From: Bordetella parapertussis
GTDB taxonomy: Bacteria > Pseudomonadota > Gammaproteobacteria > Burkholderiales > Burkholderiaceae_B
Length of the DNA stretch: 64,000 nucleotides
Assembly: GCA_945903445.1 (NCBI GenBank)
Contig: CAMDNZ010000009.1
Coordinates: 1-64,000, forward strand
Direction of reading: 5' to 3'
Made by a program: the position numbers and the translations under genes. The notes under the pieces are model-generated. The model saw only the letters and a list, made by a program, of their open reading frames with translations. It was not told the origin of the DNA and searched no databases. Below, in pieces: positions 16,934-26,391 of the stretch. Position 1 is the stretch's first letter. The number at the start of each line of letters is the position of its first letter.

Positions 16934-18406
16934 ATGACATCTGAAAACAACTTAAGCATGGCGGTATTCTGCGATTTCGAGAACGTCGCACTCGGCGTTC
17001 GCGACGCCGAATACGACAGTTTCGACATCAAGCCCGTCCTCGAACGTCTGCTGCTCAAGGGCAGCATTGTGGTCAAGAAAGCGTATTGCAACTGGGACCG
17101 CTACAAGCCGTTCAAGGCCGCCATGCATGAGGCCAATTTCGAACTGATCGAAATTCCGCACGTGCGTCAGTCGGGCAAGAATTCGGCCGACATCCGGCTG
17201 GTGGTCGATGCGCTAGACCTGTGCTACACCAAGGCGCACGTCAACACCTTCGTCATCATCAGTGGCGACTCGGATTTCTCGCCGCTGGTCTCGAAGCTGC
17301 GCGAGAACGCCAAGAAAGTAATCGGCGTCGGCGTCAAGCAATCGACCTCCGATCTGCTGGTCGCGAACTGCGACGAATTCATTTTTTACGACGATCTGGT
17401 GCGCGAGCGGCAGCGTAACGACGCCCGCCGAGACAATCGCGGCCAAGGGGCCACCAAGCGTGCGCCTGCCGAAGACAAGCGAGCATCGGCCGGTGAAGAA
17501 AAGCGCGGCGAGGATAAGCGTCGCAACAAGGACGATGTCGACGTGCGCCGAACGCGCGCCATCGAAATCGCCGTAGAGACCTTCGACGCCCTGATGTCCG
17601 AGCGTGGCGACAGCGGCAAGCTGTGGGCGTCGGTGCTGAAAGAAGCGATCAAGCGGCGCATGCCCGACTTCAACGAGTCGTATTTCGGCTTTCGCACTTT
17701 CGGCAATGTGCTGGAAGAAGCGCAGTCGCGCGGCCTGCTAGCCTTTGGCCGGGACGACAAGTCCGGCGCCTATGTTTATCGCCATGCGGGAGAGGATCCC
17801 GCCGCTGAAGCCCACCCCGTCGCCGCGCTGGCTCAGGCCGCGGGCGAAGTGACCCAGACTGCGATCCAGGTTCTCGATGCCGTTGGTCAGGACGAATCGA
17901 CCGCTGGCGATTCGTCGGCCCGCTCGCCGCGCAGACGGCAGAACGCTCGGGCGCGCAAGAAAGCCCAGCAAGAGTCGCACGGTCAAGGCGAGTTGCCGAC
18001 AGCCCTGGATTCGAGCGACGCCGACATCGTCGCTGCGGTCCAGGCGCACACCAGCACGCCGCCCGTCAAGCGACCCTCTGGCAAATCGGCGCAGGCTTTG
18101 CCGCCGATTGCGACCGCCCCCGGAACGATTTTGCCCGCCAGCGCTCACACGGCCGAATCGCACGACGATGCCGAGGCCCAAGAAACGACGGCTGCACCGA
18201 AGCGTCGCAGTCGCAAGCCCCGCTCGCCCGCCGCAACGGCTGCACCTCACCCACCAGCGAGTACCGCCCATTCGGTCGCCAAAACCGTCTTGGCTCAGTC
18301 GGCAGCTACAGTTGGTGCTGTGGACGATTCGCCATCTACGGCAACACCCGCTACCCGCCCACGTCGCGCCCGCAAGACTGCTAAACCGGTTAAAGCGGAC
18401 GATTGA
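16934..18406 (+). CDS. NYN-domain protein with OST-HTH/LOTUS domain and long disordered tail
   Basis: 490 residues. Residues 8-155 form a NYN (PIN-like RNase) domain of the LabA/YacP type: V-F-C-D-F-E-N-V-A near the start, R-Q-S-G-K-N-S-A-D-I-R-L-V-V-D-A, and I-I-S-G-D-S-D-F-S-P-L give the acidic metal-binding residues. A charged linker follows, then an OST-HTH/LOTUS domain at about 205-290 (L-K-E-A-I-K-R-R-M-P-D-F-N-E-S-Y-F-G-F-R). The rest (about 290-490) is Ala/Pro/Thr/Arg-rich and probably disordered. The likely role is RNA processing or RNA binding; substrate unknown. The start lies 4 bp after the bglX stop with no clear Shine-Dalgarno, suggesting coupled translation. Confidence 0.85.
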   Translation: MTSENNLSMAVFCDFENVALGVRDAEYDSFDIKPVLERLLLKGSIVVKKAYCNWDRYKPFKAAMHEANFELIEIPHVRQSGKNSADIRLVVDALDLCYTKAHVNTFVIISGDSDFSPLVSKLRENAKKVIGVGVKQSTSDLLVANCDEFIFYDDLVRERQRNDARRDNRGQGATKRAPAEDKRASAGEEKRGEDKRRNKDDVDVRRTRAIEIAVETFDALMSERGDSGKLWASVLKEAIKRRMPDFNESYFGFRTFGNVLEEAQSRGLLAFGRDDKSGAYVYRHAGEDPAAEAHPVAALAQAAGEVTQTAIQVLDAVGQDESTAGDSSARSPRRRQNARARKKAQQESHGQGELPTALDSSDADIVAAVQAHTSTPPVKRPSGKSAQALPPIATAPGTILPASAHTAESHDDAEAQETTAAPKRRSRKPRSPAATAAPHPPASTAHSVAKTVLAQSAATVGAVDDSPSTATPATRPRRARKTAKPVKADD

Positions 18407-18546
18407 TCGAGCGAGCGAAACGCCGCTAGCTGTACCTACAGTCTCGACTGTCTGTAACGAGTTAGCGGCGTCCACGCTTGCACCGATCTACTGTGCAAGG
18501 ATCGAAGGCTCTCACGCGTACTCTCGGCGTGTACTCAGGAGCCATC

Positions 18547-19233
18547 ATGACACACCGCTTTTTTTCCGCTTGTCGAATTGGGCTTGCCGCCATCGGGCTT
18601 GCCTTCGTATGTAGTAACGCTCACGCCCAAGCCGACGATTTAACGACCCGATTGAGCGCAGAGCAGCAAAAATGGGATCGTATCCAGTACGAAGCGCCAG
18701 CAGCCGATCGCGAAGCAGCGTTAAAGGCCCTTGCCGTCACCGCGGCCGAGCTCGTTCAAACGCATCCCGGACGCGCCGAGGCGCATACCTGGCTAGGTAT
18801 TGCCCTGGCCTCTGAGGGGCGCGCCAATGGTGGCTTGGGCGTGCTCACGGTGGTTCGCCAAGCGCGCGACGCTTTCGAAAAAGCCCGCGGGATCGATCCC
18901 AAGGTAATGGGGGGTGCCGTCTACTACGGATTGGGTGGTCTGTATGCCAACGTGCCGCGCTGGCCCATCGGTTTTGGCGACAAGGAACGTGCCAAAACCC
19001 TGTTCAAAGAAGCCATCGCCGTATCGCCCGATGGCCTGGACAGCAACTACTACTATGCCGACTTCCTGATCGCACAAAAGCGTCCAAAGGAGGCTCGGCC
19101 CTATCTCGAACGCGCACTGCAAGCCCCCCTGCGTGCTGGGCGCGAGCTGGCCGACAACGGCCGCCGCGCCAAGGTCAGACAAATGCTACGGGAAGTGCCC
19201 CCTAACGTAGCGGTCAAACCTGCACCGCGTTGA
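18547..19233 (+). CDS. exported TPR-repeat protein of unknown role
   Basis: 228 residues with a Sec signal peptide (M-T-H-R-F-F-S-A-C-R, hydrophobic run, cleavage near A-H-A-Q-A at about residue 27). The mature part is alpha-helical with TPR-like helices (H-T-W-L-G-I-A-L-A-S-E-G, Y-Y-Y-A-D-F-L-I-A-Q-K-R-P-K-E-A-R-P-Y-L-E-R-A-L). It is probably periplasmic and a protein-interaction scaffold. The ATG at 18547 is chosen because it gives a proper signal peptide; the longer frame from 18478 does not. Its last 20 bp overlap the 3' end of the convergent glgP gene. No closer function can be assigned. Confidence 0.75.
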   Translation: MTHRFFSACRIGLAAIGLAFVCSNAHAQADDLTTRLSAEQQKWDRIQYEAPAADREAALKALAVTAAELVQTHPGRAEAHTWLGIALASEGRANGGLGVLTVVRQARDAFEKARGIDPKVMGGAVYYGLGGLYANVPRWPIGFGDKERAKTLFKEAIAVSPDGLDSNYYYADFLIAQKRPKEARPYLERALQAPLRAGRELADNGRRAKVRQMLREVPPNVAVKPAPR

Positions 19234-21706
19234 CCTTCCAGATACCTTCCTGGTATTCGCGAATGGCACGATCCGACGAAAAATGCCCGGATCGTGCCGT
19301 GTTCAGAATCGACATTCGATTCCAGGCAGCGGCATTGGTATAACGTTCGTTGACCCTGCTCTGACAATCGACGTAGCTGGCGTAATCGGCCAGCAGCATA
19401 TACGGATCGTGATCGAGCAGATCGGCGACCAGGGGCGCGAACAAATCTCGATCGCCCTTCGAAAAATAGCCGTTGGCGATCAGATCGATGGCCGCGCGCA
19501 GTTCGCCATCGGCACGGTAGTACTCGCTCGGCACGTAGCCACTCTCGCGTAACGCACGAACGTCGTCGGTGGTCATGCCGAACATGAAGAAGTTTTCTTC
19601 GCCCACCTGCTCGCGAATCTCGACGTTTGCACCATCGAGGGTGCCGATCGTCAACGCGCCATTCATGGCGAACTTCATATTGCCAGTACCCGAGGCCTCT
19701 TTGCCCGCCAGCGAAATCTGCTCGGATAACTCTGCGGCCGGATAAACCTGCTGGCCATGCGTCACGCTGAAGTTAGGAATGAACACCACTTTTAAAAGAT
19801 CACGAACATCCCGATCTTTGTTGATCACCTCGCCGACCGAGTTGATGAGCTTGATGATCAGCTTGGCCCGGTGATAGCCGGGCGCCGCCTTGCCTGCGAA
19901 AATGAAGGTTCGCGGCACGATATCCAGGTCGCGGTGCGACTTGATGCGGTGATACAGCGCGATGATATGCAAGACCGCCAGATGCTGCCGCTTGTATTCA
20001 TGAATACGTTTGACCAGGATGTCGAACATCGAATCCGGATCCACGCTGATGCCGGTACGACGCAGGATCAGGCCCGCCAGATCCACCTTGTTCGCACGCT
20101 TGATCGAGCGCCACGACTCGCGAAACGACGCGTCGTCGGCAAAGGGCTCGAGGGCATCGATACGCGCCCAATCGCGTGTCCAGCCATAGCCAATGCTGTC
20201 GTCGATCAATGTGGCCAGGCGCGGATTGCTCAATGCCACCCAGCGGCGCGGGGTCACGCCATTGGTCACGCTGGTGAATTTTTCCGGCCACAAGGCATGG
20301 AAATCTTCCAGCACGTCGCGCTTGAGCAATTCGGAATGCAATGCCGCCACGCCGTTGATCGCATAGCTGCCCACGCACGCCAGGTTAGCCATGCGGACAT
20401 ACCGTTCGCCCGTCTCGTCAATCAACGACATTCTGGCGATACGCGACTCGTCGCCGAAGAAATGAATTCGCGCCTCGTGCAGGAAGCGAGCGTTAATCTC
20501 GTAGATGATTTCCAAATGGCGGGGCAGGATGCGTTTGAACAGCTCCAACGGCCAACGCTCCAGCGCCTCGGGTAGCAAGGTGTGATTGGTGTAGCCAAAA
20601 CTGGCGCGGGTCACGGCCCAAGCCTCGTCCCAGGGCACGACATGCTCATCGACCAACAAGCGCATTAACTCGGCCACGCCGATCGCCGGATGCGTGTCGT
20701 TCAGCTGTACCGCGAACGACTCGTGGAACTTGGTGACCGGCAAGCCGCGCAAGCGTTGGATGCGCAGCATGTCCTGCAATGAGCACGATACGAAGAAGTA
20801 CTGCTGCTCTAACCGCAGCTCCTTGCCTTGAACACTTTCGTCATTGGGATACAGCACTTTCGTCAGGTTCTCGGAAGTCACCTTCTTATTGACGGCGCCC
20901 AGATAATCGCCCTGGTTGAACACCGAGATGTCGAACGATTCGGTCGATTCGGCGCGCCATAGTCTTAGTGTATTGACGTTACCAACCTGATAACCCATAA
21001 TCGGCGAATCGAAAGGTACGCCTTGCACGGTTTTCTCGTGCACCCAACGCACACGATGGCGGCCTCGGTCGTCGGTATAGGGTTCGGTATAGCCGCCGAG
21101 CTTGACCTCGACACCCCATTCCGCGTGATGGATTTCCCACGGGTTGCCGTAGCGCAACCACTTATCCGTATTCTCGACCTGCCAGCCGTCCATGATGGTC
21201 TGGAAGAAAATACCGTACTCGTAGCGAATGCCATAGCCCAATGCGGGAATTTCCATGGTGGCCAGCGAGTCGATGAAACACGCCGCCAGTCGCCCCAGAC
21301 CGCCGTTACCCAGGCCGGGCTCTTCTTCGTGGCGCAGAATATCGTCCATATCGAGGCCCAGCTCCTGCATGGCGCAGCGAACCTCGTCAGTGATATCGAG
21401 GCTGAGCAAACTATTGCCTAGATATGGCCCCATTAAAAATTCGGCCGACAGGTAAGCCACCGTGCGGGAACCCGCCTTTCGGTACGCCGAGGATGTCGCC
21501 GCCCAACGCGACAAAATGCGGTCTCGCACGGTATGCGACAAGGACTGGTAAAGATCGTTCTTAGACGCCACCTCCAGGTCTTTGCCCTGGGTATACAACA
21601 GGTGATCCAAAAAAGCTTTCTTGATCGCGTCGGGAGATAGCGACGAACGAATATCCTCGCAGGCGAGATCAGCGGGAGCAGCAGTAGAACGAGCAGAGTC
21701 AGTCAC
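19214..21706 (-). CDS. glgP: glycogen/maltodextrin phosphorylase
   Basis: 830-residue GT35 phosphorylase releasing glucose-1-phosphate from alpha-1,4-glucans. The PLP-binding stretch G-T-G-N-M-K-F-A-M-N-G-A-L-T near residue 660-680 and A-Y-L-S-A-E-F-L-M-G-P near the N-terminus are diagnostic. Length fits (about 815-840). Start choice: a TTG at 21715 lies only 1 nt after AAGGA, whereas the GTG at 21706 sits 10 nt after it, so GTG is preferred. No other glycogen genes are in the window. The 3' end overlaps the convergent TPR gene by 20 bp. The first ~30 residues are unlike the core and probably flexible. Confidence 0.92.
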   Translation of the reverse strand: MTDSARSTAAPADLACEDIRSSLSPDAIKKAFLDHLLYTQGKDLEVASKNDLYQSLSHTVRDRILSRWAATSSAYRKAGSRTVAYLSAEFLMGPYLGNSLLSLDITDEVRCAMQELGLDMDDILRHEEEPGLGNGGLGRLAACFIDSLATMEIPALGYGIRYEYGIFFQTIMDGWQVENTDKWLRYGNPWEIHHAEWGVEVKLGGYTEPYTDDRGRHRVRWVHEKTVQGVPFDSPIMGYQVGNVNTLRLWRAESTESFDISVFNQGDYLGAVNKKVTSENLTKVLYPNDESVQGKELRLEQQYFFVSCSLQDMLRIQRLRGLPVTKFHESFAVQLNDTHPAIGVAELMRLLVDEHVVPWDEAWAVTRASFGYTNHTLLPEALERWPLELFKRILPRHLEIIYEINARFLHEARIHFFGDESRIARMSLIDETGERYVRMANLACVGSYAINGVAALHSELLKRDVLEDFHALWPEKFTSVTNGVTPRRWVALSNPRLATLIDDSIGYGWTRDWARIDALEPFADDASFRESWRSIKRANKVDLAGLILRRTGISVDPDSMFDILVKRIHEYKRQHLAVLHIIALYHRIKSHRDLDIVPRTFIFAGKAAPGYHRAKLIIKLINSVGEVINKDRDVRDLLKVVFIPNFSVTHGQQVYPAAELSEQISLAGKEASGTGNMKFAMNGALTIGTLDGANVEIREQVGEENFFMFGMTTDDVRALRESGYVPSEYYRADGELRAAIDLIANGYFSKGDRDLFAPLVADLLDHDPYMLLADYASYVDCQSRVNERYTNAAAWNRMSILNTARSGHFSSDRAIREYQEGIWKVNAVQV

Positions 21707-21967
21707 GGTAGTCAAGTCCTTTTTGTGCGGTGCAATGATCGTCGTATGACCTCGGCTTCAAGTCAAGCAACGAGGTATTACGACGGGCTTAGCACATGGC
21801 GTACCGGGCATGATCGATCCTGCGGTCGCGACGTCAACGGAATCGATACTGATTTGCGAGCAATCGCTACCGTGCGAAAAGTACGCTGGGACTTTAGATC
21901 GACGGCTGACACTGCAGCTCCTTAGTATTCAAAACAAGACGCGTACCTGAATCTACGCTTCGCCGCA

Positions 21968-22240
21968 ATGAATGCGAAGCTGGAGAAATTCGTGGATGCC
22001 GCTGCCGCCAAGTTCACGCTACTTCTGTGGATGCTGGGCGTCCTGATCGCGGGCATGTCGGCCAGTCTGCTGCGTCTGTTCTCACAGGTTTTTCTGCCAA
22101 GCCAGCCATCCCTTTTTTCGCAAATCGCACGCGGGGCAATCGCCACACCCATATCCCCAGTCGTGACGCTTTCCTCTGTCGCCCAAATAGCACGTGTGGC
22201 TATGCTCGATCACGATATCCACCAAGGCGGCACCGCCTAG
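21968..22240 (+). CDS. possible small membrane protein, partly antisense to queC (weak)
   Basis: A 90-codon frame begins M-N-A-K-L-E-K-F-V-D-A-A-A-A-K-F and has one plausible transmembrane helix (L-L-L-W-M-L-G-V-L-I-A-G-M). The first half lies in otherwise empty DNA between glgP and queC and looks protein-like; the second half is the antisense of the queC 3' end and does not. No Shine-Dalgarno is seen. It may be the start of a gene whose remainder was lost, or chance. Confidence 0.22.
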   Translation: MNAKLEKFVDAAAAKFTLLLWMLGVLIAGMSASLLRLFSQVFLPSQPSLFSQIARGAIATPISPVVTLSSVAQIARVAMLDHDIHQGGTA

Positions 22241-22789
22241 CTCGTTGGCAAGCGCCCAGGTCTGCGCTTTGTCGATCCACATCAACGGCGTATCGATCGT
22301 CACCCGCGCGCCCAGGCCCAGTGCCAGCGCCACCTGTTGCGCCTTGATCGTGTCGTCACGGCAATCGGGATAGCCGGAATAGTCGGTTTCACATACGCCC
22401 GTCACCAATACATCCAGCCCGCGCCGATAGCCCAGCGCAGCCGCCACCGTTAAAAACATTAAATTACGGCCCGGCACGAATGTATTTGGCAAGCCATTGG
22501 CCTGCATTTCGATATCCCGCGCCTCGGTCATGGCCGTTCCGCCCACTTGACCAATGACAGTCAGCGGCAGCAGATGATCTTCCCCCAATTTCGCGGCCCA
22601 GTCCGGATAAGCCTCGCGCAAGGCCGCCAGCACATTCAGCCGAGCATCGAGCTCGACGTGGTGGCGCTGGCCATAATCGAATGCCACGGTCTCGACCCGG
22701 TCATAACGCGCCAATGCCCACGCCAGGCACGTGGTGGAATCTTGTCCACCCGAAAATAAAACCAGTGCGTGACGAGATCCGTGCGACAT
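22082..22789 (-). CDS. queC: 7-cyano-7-deazaguanine synthase
   Basis: 235-residue ATP-dependent enzyme making preQ0 from 7-carboxy-7-deazaguanine on the queuosine pathway. The PP-loop S-G-G-Q-D-S-T-T is at residues 13-20, and the C-terminal zinc site is C-x14-C-G-D-C-P-A-C. Y-S-G-Y-P-D-C-R is a family signature. The ATG at 22789 gives the expected N-terminus (S-R-H-A-L-V-L-F-S-G-G); the frame continues far upstream without homologous sequence. It is divergent from ppc with 141 bp between. No preQ1-type riboswitch structure was recognised upstream. Confidence 0.93.
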   Translation of the reverse strand: MSHGSRHALVLFSGGQDSTTCLAWALARYDRVETVAFDYGQRHHVELDARLNVLAALREAYPDWAAKLGEDHLLPLTVIGQVGGTAMTEARDIEMQANGLPNTFVPGRNLMFLTVAAALGYRRGLDVLVTGVCETDYSGYPDCRDDTIKAQQVALALGLGARVTIDTPLMWIDKAQTWALANELGGAALVDIVIEHSHTCYLGDRGKRHDWGYGCGDCPACDLRKKGWLAWQKNL

Positions 22790-22930
22790 AGCAGACAACC
22801 TTGAAAACAAAAGTGGGGATTCGGAAAATACGACGGCGATCGGCTCGGGTGAATGCCCCGTACTGCGCTTTGCCCGATGGCCTTGCGGTACAGTGGATTT
22901 TCGCCTGAAAACGATCCATTGGGAAAAGCC

Positions 22931-25795
22931 ATGACGACACGCGTGCCCCCCACCCCGCCATCCGACCCTTTGCGCGAAGACATCCGGCTGCTGGGCCGGG
23001 TGTTGGGCGACGTGATCGCTGCCTGCGAAGGCAAACGGGTATTCGAAACGGTCGAGCACCTCAGACGGCATGCGGTGCAGTCCCGCCGCACCGGCGACGC
23101 AGCCAGTGCGCAAAGCGTACGCAACCGCGTGCGCGGTTTGCGCGGAGAAGACCCGAATGCCGTCGCCCGAGCCTTCAGCTACTTCCTGCATCTGGCCAAC
23201 ATCGCCGAAGACCGCGATCAGAACCGACGCCAGCGGGCGCACGCTTTGGCCGACGACACGCCGTCTCGTGGCGGCATCCGACACGCTATTGCCATCCTAA
23301 AAGAGCAGGGTGTTTCGGCAGCACGCATTCGCAAGTGGCTGGAAAACGCGCATATCGTGCCCGTCCTGACGGCCCATCCCACGGAAGTACAGCGCAAAAG
23401 CACCTTGGATGTACACCGCCACATCGCGACAGGTTTGGCACAACGCGATCAGCGTCTGACGCCTTACGAACGCGAAGGACTCGACCGCGTGCTCATTGGC
23501 CACATTGCCACCCTGTGGCAGACCCGGATGTTGCGCTATACCCGGCTGACAGTAGCCGACGAGATCGAGAATGCGCTTTCTTACTATCGCAGCACGTTTC
23601 TGTCGGTGCTGCCGCAGTTGTATGGCGATCTATCGCGCCAACTCGGACGAGATGGCAATCAGCCGTTCGCACCGCCACCCGAGCCGCTTGCGCCGTTTCT
23701 GAGCATGGGCAGCTGGATCGGCGGCGATCGGGACGGCAACCCCAATGTAGACGCCGCCACGCTCGACCGCGCCATGTTGCGCCAGTCGTCGGTGTTGCTG
23801 GATCATTATCTAAGCGAGGTCCATGCGCTGGGCGCAGAACTGTCGATCAGCACGTTGCTAATCGATGCCGAGCCCGCCCTGCAAGCGCTGGCCGAGGCAG
23901 GCGGCGATCATTCGGCCCATCGGCAGGACGAGCCCTATCGCCGAGCCCTGGTGGGCGTCTACGCCCGCCTGGCCGCGACGGCACGTCATCTGACGCAAAC
24001 CGACCTGGCCCGGCGGCCCGCAGCACCCGCCGAGCCCTACCCCAACGCCGCCGCATTCGCCGCCGATCTCGCCACGTTGACGGCCTCCCTGGGCGACCAT
24101 CAAGCCGCACCGATTGCGCGGCTACGCCTGACGGACCTTCAACAAGCCGTCGCGATATTCGGCTTTCATCTGGCGACACTGGACTTGCGTCAGAGCTCGG
24201 ACGTCCATGAACAAACCTTGGCCGAATTGTTCCGACGCGCTGGCGTTGAACACCGCGGCCAAGCGCTGGATTATCTGGCGCTGGACGAAGACAGCCGCGT
24301 CGCGGTCCTGCGTGCCGAGCTCTCTCAAGGGCGACCCTTAGCCTCGCCCTGGCTGACCTACACGGACACCACCACGCGCGAGATGAACGTGCTGCGTGCC
24401 GCTTACGAGGCCCGCGCCCGGTTCGGCCCACGTGCCGTGACACAGGCCATCATTTCGCACACCGAAACGCTAAGCGACCTGCTCGAAGTCATGGTGCTGC
24501 AAAAAGAAGCTGGGTTGATCTCTCCGCCCGATGCGCGCCCTGGTGCCTTGGATGGGCTGGCCGTGGTTCCCCTGTTCGAGACGATTCCCGACTTGGAAAA
24601 CGGACCGGGAATCATGGACGCATGGCTGTCCCTGCCCGAGGTGCGAGAGCGCATCCAACGCGTTCAGGGCGGCACTCAGGAGGTCATGCTGGGCTATTCC
24701 GACAGCAACAAGGATGGCGGTTACCTGACGTCGAACTGGTCGCTCTACCAAGCCGAGCGCGCCCTAGTGCAGGTGTTTGCCCGCCACAAGGTCAAGCTGC
24801 GGCTGTTTCACGGCCGTGGCGGTTCGGTCGGACGCGGCGGCGGATCGAGCTTCGACGCCATCCTGGCACAACCGCCCGGCACCGTGGCCGGACAAATCCG
24901 GCTGACCGAGCAAGGCGAAGTCATCCAGAGCAAGTACAAGGACGCCGAGGTGGGTCGCTGGCACATGGAGTTGCTGGTGGCCGCTACCCTGGAAAGCAGC
25001 TTGACCCCTCAGGCGCTTGCCGCACAGGCCGAAGATGCGCGCTTCGAGGAATACGGCGAAGTCGTGGCGCATTTGTCGGCGGTGTCGCAACGCGCCTATC
25101 GCGGGCTGGTCTACGAGACGCCGGGCTTCGCCCAATACTTTTTTGCCGCCACGCCGGTCAACGAGATCGCGGGCTTGAACATCGGGTCGCGCCCCGCATC
25201 GCGCAAGGGCGGCCAGAGAATCGAAGACTTGCGCGCCATCCCGTGGGGGTTCTCGTGGGCGCAATGTCGCTTGCTATTGACCGGGTGGTATGGCGTAGGC
25301 ACGGCCATCGACGACTATCTCGAACACGGCATGCCCAAGGGACCCAAATCACGCACTGCCCGATTGAAGCAGCTGCGAACCATGGCAAAAGACTGGCCCC
25401 TGTTTCGCACGCTGCTATCGAACATGGAAATGGTGCTGGCCAAGTCCGATCTGACCATCGCCCGAGGGTATGCCGAGCTGGTGCCGAATCGAAGCCTGCG
25501 CGAGCGTATTTTTGGCCTGATCGAGACCGAGCACGCCCGAACGGTGACGGTACTGAAATTGCTGACGCAGCGTGAGCTGCTGGCAAACGAGCCCTTGCTG
25601 CTTGCCTCGTTGCAGCAGCGCTTTGCCTATATCGACCCGTTGAACTACCTGCAAATCGAGCTGTTGCGTCGCTGGCGAGCGGCATCTCAACGTACGAATC
25701 GCAGCGCAGACGGCAACGCCGAGGCGGTGCGTACACCGCGCGCTATCCACCTCACGATCAACGGGGTGGCAGCGGGCCTGCGTAATTCAGGATAA
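22931..25795 (+). CDS. ppc: phosphoenolpyruvate carboxylase
   Basis: 954-residue enzyme that fixes bicarbonate onto PEP to give oxaloacetate, replenishing the TCA cycle. The catalytic His is in V-L-T-A-H-P-T-E (H149). G-Y-S-D-S-N-K-D-G-G and F-H-G-R-G-G-S-V-G-R-G-G-G are the active-site loops, and the C-terminus has the short hydrophobic tail ending N-S-G rather than the canonical N-T-G. The ATG at 22931 matches the family start. Its stop codon is embedded in GATAAGGAGG, which doubles as the Shine-Dalgarno for the next small gene. Confidence 0.95.
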   Translation: MTTRVPPTPPSDPLREDIRLLGRVLGDVIAACEGKRVFETVEHLRRHAVQSRRTGDAASAQSVRNRVRGLRGEDPNAVARAFSYFLHLANIAEDRDQNRRQRAHALADDTPSRGGIRHAIAILKEQGVSAARIRKWLENAHIVPVLTAHPTEVQRKSTLDVHRHIATGLAQRDQRLTPYEREGLDRVLIGHIATLWQTRMLRYTRLTVADEIENALSYYRSTFLSVLPQLYGDLSRQLGRDGNQPFAPPPEPLAPFLSMGSWIGGDRDGNPNVDAATLDRAMLRQSSVLLDHYLSEVHALGAELSISTLLIDAEPALQALAEAGGDHSAHRQDEPYRRALVGVYARLAATARHLTQTDLARRPAAPAEPYPNAAAFAADLATLTASLGDHQAAPIARLRLTDLQQAVAIFGFHLATLDLRQSSDVHEQTLAELFRRAGVEHRGQALDYLALDEDSRVAVLRAELSQGRPLASPWLTYTDTTTREMNVLRAAYEARARFGPRAVTQAIISHTETLSDLLEVMVLQKEAGLISPPDARPGALDGLAVVPLFETIPDLENGPGIMDAWLSLPEVRERIQRVQGGTQEVMLGYSDSNKDGGYLTSNWSLYQAERALVQVFARHKVKLRLFHGRGGSVGRGGGSSFDAILAQPPGTVAGQIRLTEQGEVIQSKYKDAEVGRWHMELLVAATLESSLTPQALAAQAEDARFEEYGEVVAHLSAVSQRAYRGLVYETPGFAQYFFAATPVNEIAGLNIGSRPASRKGGQRIEDLRAIPWGFSWAQCRLLLTGWYGVGTAIDDYLEHGMPKGPKSRTARLKQLRTMAKDWPLFRTLLSNMEMVLAKSDLTIARGYAELVPNRSLRERIFGLIETEHARTVTVLKLLTQRELLANEPLLLASLQQRFAYIDPLNYLQIELLRRWRAASQRTNRSADGNAEAVRTPRAIHLTINGVAAGLRNSG

Positions 25796-25806
25796 GGAGG
25801 CTTGCC

Positions 25807-26214
25807 ATTTTTTCAGCCAGTCCTGGCTTCTCGCCGAATACCAATACGGCTTCCCGGTGCGCCCGCCGATGGATCGCCTACGCCATGCTGACCGCTGCGG
25901 CATGTGCGCTGTGGTCTCCCCACACCCATGCGCAACAAACGCTGGCACGGGGCGTGACGCTGACCGATATGCATGCATTCAAAGACAGCACGACAGGCGT
26001 CACGACCCTGCGCGCCGACGTGACAAATCGCAGTGGCGCGGAGATTCCAACGCTTAGCGTCCGGTTCGTGCTGCGCGACGAGGCCGGTCAGGACGTGGGC
26101 GAGACCACCGCCGTGCGCGAACAATTGGCCCAGGGCGAAACCTGGCAAGCCAGCGCCCAAACCTCTGTTCCCTTCGTTACCTTCACCGCCATGAACGTTG
26201 ACGCGACACCCTGA
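25807..26214 (+). CDS. exported FxLYD-like small protein, probable ATT start
   Basis: About 135 residues. The mature domain (V-T-L-T-D-M-H-A-F-K-D-S-T-T-G-V-T-T-L-R, L-S-V-R-F-V-L-R-D-E-A-G) looks like an FxLYD beta-sandwich fold found in secreted proteins. The first ATG (25885) would give a signal peptide with no positive n-region. The frame is open further upstream, and an ATT at 25807 sits 6 nt after AAGGAGG (25794-25800). That start gives a normal n-region (R-C-A-R-R-W), hydrophobic core and cleavage near T-H-A-Q-Q. No ATG, GTG or TTG exists in frame upstream of 25885. It follows ppc directly and is probably co-transcribed. If ATT is not used, the start is 25885. Confidence 0.6.
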   Translation: MFSASPGFSPNTNTASRCARRWIAYAMLTAAACALWSPHTHAQQTLARGVTLTDMHAFKDSTTGVTTLRADVTNRSGAEIPTLSVRFVLRDEAGQDVGETTAVREQLAQGETWQASAQTSVPFVTFTAMNVDATP

Positions 26215-26391
26215 CCCGTCTTTGTTTCTTCAGCACCGAGCGCCGCATGGAACTGCAATTCAGCGCTTGCGTGGCGGTCGAACGCATTCTTAAGTATTTT
26301 TAACGCGTGATGCACAAGCCACTGGGGAATAATCAGAACCCTCGGCACCCATTTCCCACGGATTGCTTTCACTCTCATTACTGGCAAGCCC

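Noticed and set aside
22790..22930. preQ1 riboswitch between queC and ppc
   Set aside because: No convincing pseudoknot or conserved aptamer bases were seen, and the gap contains two divergent leaders.
26215..26391. Fur box upstream of the heme oxygenase
   Set aside because: The region has AT-rich words (GGGAATAATCAGAACCC) but no inverted repeat near the Fur consensus.
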